A DNA stretch of 64,000 bases, from NCBI RefSeq assembly GCF_030324495.1, contig NZ_JACAGN010000005.1, forward strand, positions 1-64,000, given 5' to 3'. Positions 18,263 to 26,433 of the stretch are shown piece by piece. Source of the stretch: Myroides sp. 1354 (GTDB lineage Bacteria > Bacteroidota > Bacteroidia > Flavobacteriales > Flavobacteriaceae). Every line of letters starts with the position of its first letter. Position 1 is the stretch's first letter. The translations under genes and the position numbers were made by a program. Under the pieces are notes generated by a model that saw nothing but the letters and a program-made list of their open reading frames with translations, made no database searches and was not told the DNA's origin.

Positions 18263-19441
18263 ATGACGACTACAAAACTATTATTATCCGAGATTTTTCC
18301 AACGAAGACTAGAATTCGACTAGTTGCTGTTTGGTTAATTGTGATTTTATTTCTGCTATTTGGCCAGAGTATCTTAGGGGATACGATTACGGGTACGATT
18401 GCGTTAGGAACATTTTTAGTTTTACTCTTCACGATTATTGGAGCGGCATTTGGCGTAGTGAAAGAAGCGGATGAGCTTGCCCATAAACTAGGAGAGCCCT
18501 ACGGAACGTTGATTTTAACCTTGTCGATTGTATCCATTGAGGTGATTTTGATCGCAGCAGTGATGCTAGGGCCAGGGGAAAATCCAACTATTGGAAAAGA
18601 CTCTATTTTCTCTGTAATGATGATTATCATGAACTTGGTTATTGGTTTGTGTATTCTATTAGGTGGCTTAAAGTTTGGTGAACAAGAATATAACGCTCAA
18701 GGAACCTTATCCTATATGGGGATGATTATTATGCTTGGTGGAATAGGGTTGTTATTGCCCAATTTCATCCAAGGAGCAGGTGGAGGTCAATTTACCACAA
18801 TACAAGCCGTTGTATTAGCTGGTTTAGTGATTTTGCTCTATGGCTTTTTCTTGCTGTTGCAGATGAAGCGCTACAAGCATTTGTACATTCAGCCGAAGGC
18901 AGGGAATATGGAAATTTTATTTGTAGAACGTCATGAAGTAGGAGGACAAGAAGAGGAAGGTGTAACAGAATCAGTACCGGTAGATAAAAGGGAAATCTGG
19001 ATACGTACCTTGATTTTACTAGGTATGATTTTACCCATTGTATTGCTTTCTCACAATATGGCTGTAGTAGTAGATTACGGAATTAAAGCGGCTAATTTAC
19101 CTCCTTTATTGGGTGGAGTTTTGATTGCTATTATCGTATTTACACCTGAGTCGATGACGGCGGTTAAAGCAGCTTTAAACAATGAATTTCAACGTGCAAT
19201 TAACTTGTGTCATGGTGCTTTTGTATCTACTGTGGGACTGACGATTCCAGCGGTTTTAATCGTGGGACTGATTACCGGGAAAACAGTTTTATTTGGTATG
19301 ACACCTACAGAGACCATTCTCTTTGTCATTACTTTATTGTTGAGTTTGATGACTTTTATTGGCAAGCGAACAACGCCAATTATGGGAATGATGCACTTGG
19401 TACTCTTTGTAGTGTTTATGCTTTTAATTTTTAATCCTTAA
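18263..19441 (+). CDS. chaA: Calcium/proton (or sodium, potassium/proton) antiporter ChaA
   Basis: This inner-membrane cation/H+ exchanger of the CaCA superfamily has about 11 hydrophobic helices. Two alpha-repeats are visible: ADELAHKLGEPYGTLILTLS (near residues 73-92), followed by IEVILIAAVMLGPGENPT, and the second repeat around GGVLIAIIVFTPESMTAVKA. The acidic residues inside these helices are the usual ion ligands. A polar acidic loop near residues 225-242 (EVGGQEEEGVTESVPVD) lies between the halves. The length (392 aa) is close to E. coli ChaA. The stop is 14 bases before the deoxyhypusine-synthase-like gene, so they form an operon. Confidence 0.88.
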   Translation: MTTTKLLLSEIFPTKTRIRLVAVWLIVILFLLFGQSILGDTITGTIALGTFLVLLFTIIGAAFGVVKEADELAHKLGEPYGTLILTLSIVSIEVILIAAVMLGPGENPTIGKDSIFSVMMIIMNLVIGLCILLGGLKFGEQEYNAQGTLSYMGMIIMLGGIGLLLPNFIQGAGGGQFTTIQAVVLAGLVILLYGFFLLLQMKRYKHLYIQPKAGNMEILFVERHEVGGQEEEGVTESVPVDKREIWIRTLILLGMILPIVLLSHNMAVVVDYGIKAANLPPLLGGVLIAIIVFTPESMTAVKAALNNEFQRAINLCHGAFVSTVGLTIPAVLIVGLITGKTVLFGMTPTETILFVITLLLSLMTFIGKRTTPIMGMMHLVLFVVFMLLIFNP

Positions 19442-19455
19442 TATAAAAACGTAAA

Positions 19456-20436
19456 ATGGAACAGAACAAAGGACCCGTTTCACAATTTTTAGCTAGTAAT
19501 TTTTTACATTTTAATGCTGCTTCAACTATAGATGCAGCCAAAGGGTATGAGGCACATCTTGCAGCCGGAGGAAAGATGCTTATTTCTTTGGCAGGTGCTA
19601 TGAGTACGGCTGAACTAGGTATTTCTTTAGCCGAGATGATTCGCCAAGGAAAAGTAGATATTATCAGTTGTACAGGGGCCAATTTAGAGGAGGATATCAT
19701 GAATTTGGTGGCTCATTCACAATATAAGCGAATACCCAATTATCGCGATTTAACGCCACAGGATGAATTGGATTTGTTGGAAAATAAATACAACCGCGTA
19801 ACAGATACTTGTATTCCAGAAGAAGAGGCTTTTCGCAAGATTCAACATCACATTGAAAAAATATGGAAAGATGCTCAAGCGCAAGGAGAGCGCTATTTTC
19901 CACATGAATATATGTATAAGTTGTTGTTGAGCGGTGTGTTGGAACAAGATTATGAAATTGATCCAAAGAACTCGTGGATGTTGGCTGCTGCAGAACGCAA
20001 TTTGCCTATTGTTGTTCCGGGATGGGAAGATTCAACGATGGGAAATATTTTCGCTTCTTATATAATCAAAGGAGAATTACAAGCGTCAACGGTAAAAAGC
20101 GGTATTGAATACATGGTTTGGTTGGCTGATTTCTACGAAAAAAATGCAGTAGACCAAGGAATCGGATTCTTCCAAATCGGAGGGGGAATTGCAGGAGATT
20201 TTTCTATGTGTGTTGCGCCAATGCTCGTACAAGATTTAGAGAAAAACGAAGTACTGAAATGGAGATATTACTGTCAAATTACGGATTCTACTACTTCGTA
20301 TGGTTCGTATTCTGGATGTATTCCAAATGAGAAAATAACATGGGGAAAACTCGATGTAGATACACCAAGTTATGTTATTGAATCAGATGCTACTATTGTA
20401 GCCCCACTTATATTTGCTTGGATCTTAGGTAAATAG
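19456..20436 (+). CDS. Deoxyhypusine-synthase-family protein (326 aa)
   Basis: It belongs to the NAD-dependent aminobutyl-transferase family. The spermidine-cleaving Lys of the eukaryotic enzyme is kept as Lys298 in ITWGKLDVD. The NAD-site segments LISLAGAMSTAELG and IISCTGANLEED and the late motif FFQIGGGIAGDF are also present. Bacteria have no eIF5A to modify, so homospermidine synthesis or another polyamine transfer is more likely. It follows chaA by 14 bases and ends at a terminator. No polyamine gene (speA, speB) is in the window, so its substrate cannot be inferred from neighbours. Confidence 0.82.
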   Translation: MEQNKGPVSQFLASNFLHFNAASTIDAAKGYEAHLAAGGKMLISLAGAMSTAELGISLAEMIRQGKVDIISCTGANLEEDIMNLVAHSQYKRIPNYRDLTPQDELDLLENKYNRVTDTCIPEEEAFRKIQHHIEKIWKDAQAQGERYFPHEYMYKLLLSGVLEQDYEIDPKNSWMLAAAERNLPIVVPGWEDSTMGNIFASYIIKGELQASTVKSGIEYMVWLADFYEKNAVDQGIGFFQIGGGIAGDFSMCVAPMLVQDLEKNEVLKWRYYCQITDSTTSYGSYSGCIPNEKITWGKLDVDTPSYVIESDATIVAPLIFAWILGK

Positions 20437-20448
20437 TTTAATTCTTTG

Positions 20449-20487
20449 CCAGTAGTTTGCTCGTGTTGTCGAACTACTGGTTTTTTA
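20449..20487 (+). terminator. Terminator of the chaA operon
   Basis: CCAGTAGTT and AACTACTGG form a 9-bp stem followed by T6. Confidence 0.85.
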
Positions 20488-20521
20488 TATCGGTTTATTT
20501 TTAATGGGCGATGTAGTAGGA

Positions 20522-20549
20522 TTGATGAAAAAAGCCTAAATTAGTTTTG
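20522..20549 (+). promoter_or_regulatory. Promoter (TTG-N17-TAGTTTTG) of the NERD-helicase gene
   Basis: TTG at 20522-20524 and TAGTTTTG at 20542-20549 form a full two-part promoter. The in-frame TTG at 20547 lies inside the -7 box, so the ATG at 20571 is the start. Confidence 0.7.
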
Positions 20550-20570
20550 TACGCTAAAGGATACACCAAC

Positions 20571-22319
20571 ATGGCATTAAAAATTTATCCCGAATACCCA
20601 CTTGATGAACTCGAACAACTAATCATCAATGGCAATAAAGTACCCTATGGGGAATTTTTAATTTATGGAGACTTGGTAGAATCACTCAGTCAAAGTGAAC
20701 ATGATTGGTATGTGTGGTATAGCCTAAGATTACCCTTTCACGATAATACGAGAATTCAACGAGCCAAGGCCGATGCTGAACTCGACTTTATCATTGTCTC
20801 TCGTTTTGGGATTATTGTATTAGAAGTTAAAGGAGGAAACGTTTTTATTGATCAAGGACGTTTTTGTTTTAAAGACGGAGACCATACCAAATGGCTCCCT
20901 CAGAATCCATTTGAACAAGTTAAAGGTTACAAATACACTTTGATGAATAAAGTTTTTCCAAACTTTAAACAGGTGCAATTTTGTGAAGCCGTAGCTTTTC
21001 CAACGACCAAAATAGCCATTGATAGCACCATCTATGATAAGAATTTGATTTACAGTGATTATACACGCAAAAATGACTATGAGAATATAGAGCATTTTCT
21101 CTTGCATATTTACAAGTATACCAAAGAAAAGCTAGAAAGTGTTCACCCGATTACCTTTAAGAAACTGAAGAAAAGTGATTTGAATTATATCGTGAACACC
21201 TTCAGTCCCAAAGTGCAAGATACAAATGTATTCGCTTCTAGAAACTCTTTTCAATGGCTCAAAGAGCGAAACTTAGATTATTTATACTCTTTAGCTGAAA
21301 ACCCTCGTTTGATGATTGAAGGATCACCAGGAACAGGAAAAACAACGATGGCTATGGCGTATGCGGAAATGCAAGTAGAACGAGAGGGAATCTACCTCTG
21401 TTGGAATGCTTTGCTTTGTGCATATAATCAACAGCGATTTGAAGAAAGAAACGTGCGTATTGATTGTATTACGTTTAAGCAATTTATTGCAAAATATCAC
21501 CCTCAATGTAGTGAAAAGGAAGTGTACTATTTGAAACCTAGAACATGTGCTAAATTAGTACAAGAAACGTTGACCTATTTGGAAGAAAACGACCAATTAC
21601 CTGATTACGATTATATGATTGTGGATGAAGCTCAAGATTTATTTGATCGAAATTTGGCACTGTTACTTGATAAACTCTGTGGCGATGGACAAGGATTAAC
21701 GCAAGGAAATGTCATGTTATTATACGATTTGGATCAGAGTTTTTCGCTTTTTGGTCGCGATGTAACCGAATATGCTTATTTTCTCAAAGATTATTTTACG
21801 CATTTCAAATTACATAAAATAAGGCGAAGTGCTCAAAAATCACAAATTCGTCAGATTGCGGAGCATATTCAGGAATCTCCTGAAGAATGGGAAGAAATAA
21901 CGAATCATCAAGCGGAATACGATGAGATTGAACTGCGTTCTTTTGATGAAGTAGAAGTGCTAAAGCAAGCGATGAAAGCAGTAATTGACAGTATTAATGA
22001 CCCTCAATCTTCTTTAGAGGCGGAAGATGTAATTGTCTTGGTACAAAGTAAAGTTTGGCAAAGACGAAATAATGTGGCAGATTTGATTGAAGAATTGCAG
22101 ATGGAGGAATTAACTCCAGCCAATCTAACGTTAGCACCCACGAAGTTACAGTTTACAACTGCATTGAAATATAAAGGATTAGAACGTAAAAATGTTATTC
22201 TTATCGTAGATAAACCCGATCAGTTTACTCCTTTTGAATGGTACGTTGGATGTACGAGAGCTATTGATAATTTAAATATTTGGCAATTGCACACCTATCA
22301 AGAGCGCGAAGAGGAATAG
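20571..22319 (+). CDS. NERD-domain nuclease fused to UvrD-like SF1 helicase (582 aa)
   Basis: Residues about 25-175 form a nuclease-related (NERD) domain with ADAELDFIIVSRFGIIVLEV followed by KGG, the D-x(n)-E-x-K pattern of the PD-(D/E)xK fold. Residues about 240-580 carry an SF1 helicase core: Walker A GSPGTGKTT (Lys257), Walker B VDEAQD (Asp352-Glu353), and the late motif WYVGCTRAIDNL. This architecture is known in DNA repair and in some phage-defence proteins. It has its own promoter and is followed closely by an FKBP gene with a separate promoter. A defence role is not shown by its neighbours here. Confidence 0.8.
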   Translation: MALKIYPEYPLDELEQLIINGNKVPYGEFLIYGDLVESLSQSEHDWYVWYSLRLPFHDNTRIQRAKADAELDFIIVSRFGIIVLEVKGGNVFIDQGRFCFKDGDHTKWLPQNPFEQVKGYKYTLMNKVFPNFKQVQFCEAVAFPTTKIAIDSTIYDKNLIYSDYTRKNDYENIEHFLLHIYKYTKEKLESVHPITFKKLKKSDLNYIVNTFSPKVQDTNVFASRNSFQWLKERNLDYLYSLAENPRLMIEGSPGTGKTTMAMAYAEMQVEREGIYLCWNALLCAYNQQRFEERNVRIDCITFKQFIAKYHPQCSEKEVYYLKPRTCAKLVQETLTYLEENDQLPDYDYMIVDEAQDLFDRNLALLLDKLCGDGQGLTQGNVMLLYDLDQSFSLFGRDVTEYAYFLKDYFTHFKLHKIRRSAQKSQIRQIAEHIQESPEEWEEITNHQAEYDEIELRSFDEVEVLKQAMKAVIDSINDPQSSLEAEDVIVLVQSKVWQRRNNVADLIEELQMEELTPANLTLAPTKLQFTTALKYKGLERKNVILIVDKPDQFTPFEWYVGCTRAIDNLNIWQLHTYQEREEE

Positions 22320-22337
22320 TTTTTCCACAGAAATAAG

Positions 22338-22345
22338 TATTTTTG
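22338..22345 (+). promoter_or_regulatory. Promoter -7 box (TATTTTTG) of the FKBP gene
   Basis: This exact TAnnTTTG match contains the in-frame TTG at 22343, which rules that codon out as the start. Confidence 0.6.
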
Positions 22346-22369
22346 TATTCAACTGTAATGCCGTTATGT

Positions 22370-22807
22370 ATGAGTGTAGCTGAACTTTTAAAAAAGAAAC
22401 GAGAACTATTAGAACAAACTAATAAAGAAGAGGGAGCTATTTTTTTAGCGCAATTTTCTCAAAGAGCAAATGTTGTGGTATTGCCTTCGGGTATAAGTTA
22501 TGAAATTCTCACCTTAGGAGAAGGGGAGAGAGCTACAGTAGAAGATGCTATTGTTTGTCATTATACAGGAACAAATGTAAAAGGCGAAGTGTTCGATAGC
22601 TCAATACAACGGGGTACTCCGAGTACATTCAAAATCAAAAAGTTAATCAAAGCGTATCAAGAGGTCGTGCCTTTACTGCCAATGGGCACCAAATTTATTA
22701 TGGTTACACCGCCTGAATATGCCTATAAAGAAGAGCATATTAGTAAGGAAATTGGACCTTATAGTACGTTGCAATTTGAAGTTGAATTAATGGCGATTGC
22801 ACCATAA
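22370..22807 (+). CDS. FKBP-type peptidyl-prolyl isomerase (145 aa)
   Basis: A charged helical N-terminal part (MSVAELLKKKRELLEQTNKE) precedes an FKBP domain at about residues 40-145, with ATVEDAIVCHYTGTNVKG, VFDSSIQRGTP and the substrate-pocket PPEYAYKE. The role is to speed prolyl cis-trans isomerisation; there is no signal peptide, so it is probably cytoplasmic. Two ATGs are possible (22358 and 22370). I prefer 22370 because 22358 would leave almost no leader after the -7 box. It converges on a small minus-strand gene 19 bases away with no clear terminator between. Confidence 0.8.
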   Translation: MSVAELLKKKRELLEQTNKEEGAIFLAQFSQRANVVVLPSGISYEILTLGEGERATVEDAIVCHYTGTNVKGEVFDSSIQRGTPSTFKIKKLIKAYQEVVPLLPMGTKFIMVTPPEYAYKEEHISKEIGPYSTLQFEVELMAIAP

Positions 22808-22826
22808 TTCAACGGAGCAACCTGTT

Positions 22827-23066
22827 TTATTCCTTGTCTTTTTTTGCTTTTTGACGAAGTACATAAAGATATAAACTTTCCGTTTTTTCTCTTGCCCATG
22901 GTGTTTTTCTCAAAAATTTTAGGGAAGAGTTGATACTTGGATCATGCGTAAAACAGCGTATATTGATTTGCTTTCCAAGGCCTTCAAAGCCTTGGTAATA
23001 GTCGACTAATTCTTCTACTATTTCTGCTAATTTTTTACCGTGTAATGGATCTTTAGACGTTTGCAT
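22827..23066 (-). CDS. VF530-type DNA-binding protein (DUF2132, 79 aa)
   Basis: The core is the near-invariant family pattern: DPLHGKKLAEIVEELVDYY, then INIRCFTHDP and SLKFLRKTPWAREK. Proteins of this family (VF530 from Aliivibrio) are small, helical and reported to bind DNA. The start was placed at the Met at 23066 because the longer TTG frame starts inside the -7 box at 23082-23089. It ends with a Lys-rich tail (RQKAKKDKE). Confidence 0.8.
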   Translation of the reverse strand: MQTSKDPLHGKKLAEIVEELVDYYQGFEGLGKQINIRCFTHDPSINSSLKFLRKTPWAREKTESLYLYVLRQKAKKDKE

Positions 23067-23081
23067 TGATCTTGTTTTGAG

Positions 23082-23089
23082 CAAAGATA
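23082..23089 (-). promoter_or_regulatory. Promoter -7 box (TATCTTTG) of the VF530-type gene
   Basis: This is an exact minus-strand TAnnTTTG match, 15 bases from the ATG. No convincing -33 TTG is seen. Confidence 0.55.
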
Positions 23090-23287
23090 TGTTTTTTGTT
23101 GGGACGATGAGGTATTGTGAACGTTCTTTAATAGAATAAATGCTCTTTCTCTAGAAAAATAAACTGCTAACGGATACCCGCTATCCATTAACAGATTCAT
23201 TAATGAGCTTTACACGTAACTAATTTTGAGCTTTTTACGAAAATAGATTATTGTGGTTTCTTTTATTTTTGATTAAATTTAATTCAG

Positions 23288-24400
23288 ATGAAAACCAGAA
23301 CAAAAAAGAGAAAATACAGTAGAATAATCGGAGGTATTTTCATAGGTTTAATCGCAATGACCACAGTGTATATGATGCATCCAAAATTTGGTAAACGTCC
23401 ATCAGGAGAGCGTTTAGAAAGAATCAAGAAATCGCCCAATTACAGAGATGGCAAATTTCAAAATCAGAATCATACCCCGCAACTCACCCAGTCTTTTACA
23501 ACAGCGTTGTACGATTATCTATTTGCGAAATCTAACAAGAGTAAACCACCAGGAAAAGTTGCTTCAAAGGCTATTAATTGGCAGGAAGTACAAGAAAATC
23601 AATCGCAATTGATTTGGTTTGGACATTCTTCGTATTTGCTGAAAATAGAGGGGAAATACATTTTAGTAGATCCCGTTTTTAGCGGTAGTGCCTCTCCTAT
23701 ACCTGGAGGAACGAAATCTTTTGCAGGGACAGATATTGTGGTTGTGGAGGATTTACCTCCTATTGATTTACTCCTTATCTCTCACGATCACTATGATCAC
23801 ATGGATTATCAAACGTTAAAGGCATTACAACCCAAGGTAAAACAAGTAATTTGCGGACTAGGAGTAGGAGAACATTTAGCTTATTGGGGCTATGCGGCTG
23901 AACAGATTGCAGAAGGGGATTGGTGGGATGAATTTCCCTTAGCAGATGGGTTTCGATTAACTTTAACACCTGCTCGTCATTTCTCTGGAAGAAGCATTTT
24001 TTCAGCTAATACACTATGGACCTCATTTGTCTTGGAAACGCCAAGTAAAAAACTATATTTAGGGGGAGATAGTGGATATGATACACATTTCAAAGCAATA
24101 GGAGATCGTTTTGGACCTTTTGATTTAGCTATCTTAGAAAATGGTCAATACGACCTGAGTTGGAAATACATTCACATGATGCCAGAGGAAGTGGTGCAAG
24201 CAGCAAAAGACTTACAAACACGTGTTTTATTTCCGGTGCATTCGGCTAAGTTTGTTTTGGCTAATCACGCTTGGAATGAACCTTTAGAGCGAATTGCACA
24301 AGAGAGCATACAACAAAATATGCCTATCATTACGCCTCTAATTGGAGAATGTGTAAATTTAGATCAGATGCAAACTTTACCTACGTATTGGTGGAAATAA
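23288..24400 (+). CDS. Membrane-anchored metallo-beta-lactamase-fold hydrolase, NAPE-PLD-like (370 aa)
   Basis: An N-terminal membrane anchor (IIGGIFIGLIAMTTVYMMH) is followed by GKRPSGERLERI and a metallo-beta-lactamase fold. The metal motif is SHDHYDHMD (His166, His168, Asp170, His171). Further ligands lie in TPARHFSGR, GGDSGYD and FPVHSAKF. The overall order is that of N-acyl-phosphatidylethanolamine phospholipase D-like and UlaG-like hydrolases, so a lipid phosphodiester is a plausible substrate. An AraC-type regulator starts 10 bases downstream and probably belongs to the same transcript. Confidence 0.82.
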   Translation: MKTRTKKRKYSRIIGGIFIGLIAMTTVYMMHPKFGKRPSGERLERIKKSPNYRDGKFQNQNHTPQLTQSFTTALYDYLFAKSNKSKPPGKVASKAINWQEVQENQSQLIWFGHSSYLLKIEGKYILVDPVFSGSASPIPGGTKSFAGTDIVVVEDLPPIDLLLISHDHYDHMDYQTLKALQPKVKQVICGLGVGEHLAYWGYAAEQIAEGDWWDEFPLADGFRLTLTPARHFSGRSIFSANTLWTSFVLETPSKKLYLGGDSGYDTHFKAIGDRFGPFDLAILENGQYDLSWKYIHMMPEEVVQAAKDLQTRVLFPVHSAKFVLANHAWNEPLERIAQESIQQNMPIITPLIGECVNLDQMQTLPTYWWK

Positions 24401-24410
24401 TAATGTACAT

Positions 24411-25202
24411 ATGATAGAATCGGTGGATTTATTTGGTATTCATCTTGCTTGTTATACCAAGAGTAAAAAAGCAGGAGAACAAGTAATGAAAGAATATGGT
24501 GTTTCTTTTATTATATCTGGTGAATTAGAGGCTTTTGATGGAAAAACCAAGTACTTCTATAGAAAAGGGGATATGATTGTGTATCGCAAAAATGCCTTGA
24601 TTCGATTTGTTAAATATCCTTATAAAGAAGAGGCTTTTCAGGCAATTTCTGTTGTGTTAGATGAGGTATTATTACAAGAATTTGCCCGTACGGTCGACCT
24701 AAAGCTTGAAAAGAAAAGTATGCCCAATCTCTTGCGATTAGAACCAGATGAGTTACTGACAGATTACTTTACAACAGTTCGCAATTGGTTTCACTATCAG
24801 GTGGATAATCAACAGCTTATTACGCTCAAAAAGAAAGAATTGATTCACTTACTTTATCGTCATAATGCAAGTTTACTACCTATTTTTTTTGATTTTGCTC
24901 AGCCGGGAAAAGTAGATTTAGAAAGCTATATGAATACGCATTTTCGATTCAATATTCCGCTGGCCGATTTTGCTTTTTTGACAGGAAGAAGTCTGGCCTC
25001 ATTTAAACGAGATTTTGAAAAAATATTCCATAATTCGCCAAGCAAGTGGTTGGTGAGTAAAAGGCTAGATGAAGCGTATTACTTACTCGAACAAAAAAAT
25101 ATGAAGGTAAAAGAGGTCTATTTGGAAGTGGGATTTGAAACATTAGCTCATTTTTCTCATGCATTCAAACAGAAATTTGGTATCAATCCATCTACTTTAT
25201 AA
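24411..25202 (+). CDS. AraC-family transcriptional regulator (263 aa)
   Basis: The N-terminal half is a sensory domain with the cupin-like segment FIISGELEAFDGKTKYFYRK. The C-terminal 95 residues carry two helix-turn-helix motifs: IPLADFAFLTGRSLASFKRD, then VKEVYLEVGFETLAHFSHAF ending FKQKFGINPS, the AraC signature. It is translated 10 bases after the MBL hydrolase gene, so it probably controls that operon or a pathway using the hydrolase. Ligand unknown. Confidence 0.85.
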   Translation: MIESVDLFGIHLACYTKSKKAGEQVMKEYGVSFIISGELEAFDGKTKYFYRKGDMIVYRKNALIRFVKYPYKEEAFQAISVVLDEVLLQEFARTVDLKLEKKSMPNLLRLEPDELLTDYFTTVRNWFHYQVDNQQLITLKKKELIHLLYRHNASLLPIFFDFAQPGKVDLESYMNTHFRFNIPLADFAFLTGRSLASFKRDFEKIFHNSPSKWLVSKRLDEAYYLLEQKNMKVKEVYLEVGFETLAHFSHAFKQKFGINPSTL

Positions 25203-25322
25203 CAAAGACTTCTAAATAGTAAGAGGTTGATTTTTAGAAGTAAATCATAGTAAGATACGAAGAAAAAAGAAGAAAAAGGCTGTGAAAAATCAGTTTTTTG
25301 AAGTTAAAAAAGGGAGAACTTT

Positions 25323-25760
25323 ATGTTAGAAAATAAAAACACTATGAAACAAAGAGTACCCATTTCGCAAATTATGACTAAGGTATTAATCGCAGTACCA
25401 ACTACAAAGAAAATCAGTGAAGTCAATCAATTATTTACCGATTATAACATCAGGCATATTCCCGTAGTGGAAGGGGAGCAATTGGTGGGCATTATCTCGA
25501 GTAATGATATTTTAAAAATAGGATATAGCACTGCAAATATGGACGTAGAGGCAATTCATGCAATCTATGACTCCTATAAATTAGAGGATATTATGACGGT
25601 TGATCCCGTTGTAGTACAAGAGGATATAACGATAAAAGAAGTAGCCGAATTATTGGTTGAACAACAATTCCACTCATTACCCGTGGTAGGCAAAAATAAG
25701 GCCTTGGTGGGAATTGTTACAACCACAGACCTCATTAATTATTTAATCGCTCAGTATTAA
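25323..25760 (+). CDS. Stand-alone CBS-domain-pair protein (145 aa)
   Basis: Two CBS domains fill the protein: the first around residues 15-70 (MTKVLIAVPTTKKISEVNQL and IRHIPVVEGEQLVGIISSND), the second around 85-143 (MTVDPVVVQEDITIKEVAEL and SLPVVGKNKALVGIVTTTDL). Such pairs bind adenosyl nucleotides and regulate a partner protein; no catalytic domain is attached. The ATG at 25323 is used; a second Met at 25344 is an alternative start. It is monocistronic, with a terminator just after. Confidence 0.85.
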   Translation: MLENKNTMKQRVPISQIMTKVLIAVPTTKKISEVNQLFTDYNIRHIPVVEGEQLVGIISSNDILKIGYSTANMDVEAIHAIYDSYKLEDIMTVDPVVVQEDITIKEVAELLVEQQFHSLPVVGKNKALVGIVTTTDLINYLIAQY

Positions 25761-25783
25761 AAAATACATGAGATTTGCTTTTT

Positions 25784-25816
25784 AACCTTCTATTCTTTGG
25801 AGTAGAAGGTTTTTTG
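25784..25816 (+). terminator. Terminator after the CBS gene
   Basis: AACCTTCTA and TAGAAGGTT form a 9-bp stem followed by T6. Confidence 0.85.
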
Positions 25817-25861
25817 TATTGTAAATTGTGCTTTTATGCCTCAAAACCCATAATCACATCC

Positions 25862-25890
25862 CCCAAAAAAGCAAAAAAGTAAAAAACAAA
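25862..25890. repeat. CAAAAAAG-type A-rich tract
   Basis: A short run of AAAAAAGC/AAAAAAGT units lies just upstream of the exonuclease promoter. It resembles the tracts at 218-268 and 35845-35882. Confidence 0.5.
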
Positions 25891-25895
25891 AGTCC

Positions 25896-25903
25896 TACCT
25901 TTG
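25896..25903 (+). promoter_or_regulatory. Promoter -7 box (TACCTTTG) of the exonuclease gene
   Basis: This is an exact TAnnTTTG match, 23 bases before the ATG at 25927. A longer frame opening at 25828 would read through it, so that frame is not used. Confidence 0.65.
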
Positions 25904-25926
25904 TAGCTAACCCAAGTGAATTGAAA

Positions 25927-26418
25927 ATGAATTCTTTTGTTGCTTTAGATTTTGAGACAGCCAATCAACATAGAAGTAGTGTATGTAGTATTGGATTGGT
26001 ATTTGTTGAAAACAGACAAATTGTCGATAAGTATTATGAATTAATTAAACCAGTTCCCAACTTTTATAGTTATTGGAATACGCAAGTTCACGGATTGACG
26101 CAACGGGATACGGCTCAAGCTGAGGAATTTCCCGAAATATGGGAATATTTGCTAACGCGCATCAAAGACTTGCCTTTAGTGGCACATAATAGTGCTTTTG
26201 ACCAAAGTTGTTTGAAGGCGGTATTGGCGAGCTATAATCTACCCATTCATCAAAATCCATTTTACTGTACGTTTCGAAAATCGAAAAGTGTATTTCCTAC
26301 ATTACCGAATCACAAGCTCAATACGGTATCTGAATATTTGGGGTTTAAACTAGATAATCACCATCATGCTTTGGCCGATGCAGAAGCTTGTGCACATATT
26401 GCCTTACACGTATTTTAG
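25927..26418 (+). CDS. DEDDh 3'-5' exonuclease, DNA polymerase III epsilon-like (163 aa)
   Basis: The exonuclease motifs are Exo I LDFETANQ (Asp8, Glu10), Exo II HNSAFD, and Exo III HHHALADAEA, the DEDDh arrangement. It is a stand-alone domain, shorter than DnaQ, like the small exonucleases of phage or repair origin. The start was set at 25927 because the core begins three residues later and the promoter lies at 25896-25903. The phosphatase gene starts 15 bases after the stop, so the two form an operon. Confidence 0.85.
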   Translation: MNSFVALDFETANQHRSSVCSIGLVFVENRQIVDKYYELIKPVPNFYSYWNTQVHGLTQRDTAQAEEFPEIWEYLLTRIKDLPLVAHNSAFDQSCLKAVLASYNLPIHQNPFYCTFRKSKSVFPTLPNHKLNTVSEYLGFKLDNHHHALADAEACAHIALHVF

Positions 26419-26433
26419 AAGCATAAAAGAGAA

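Noticed and set aside
19207-19434. Plus-strand frame inside chaA
   Set aside because: It is a shadow in another frame of a well-supported membrane protein.
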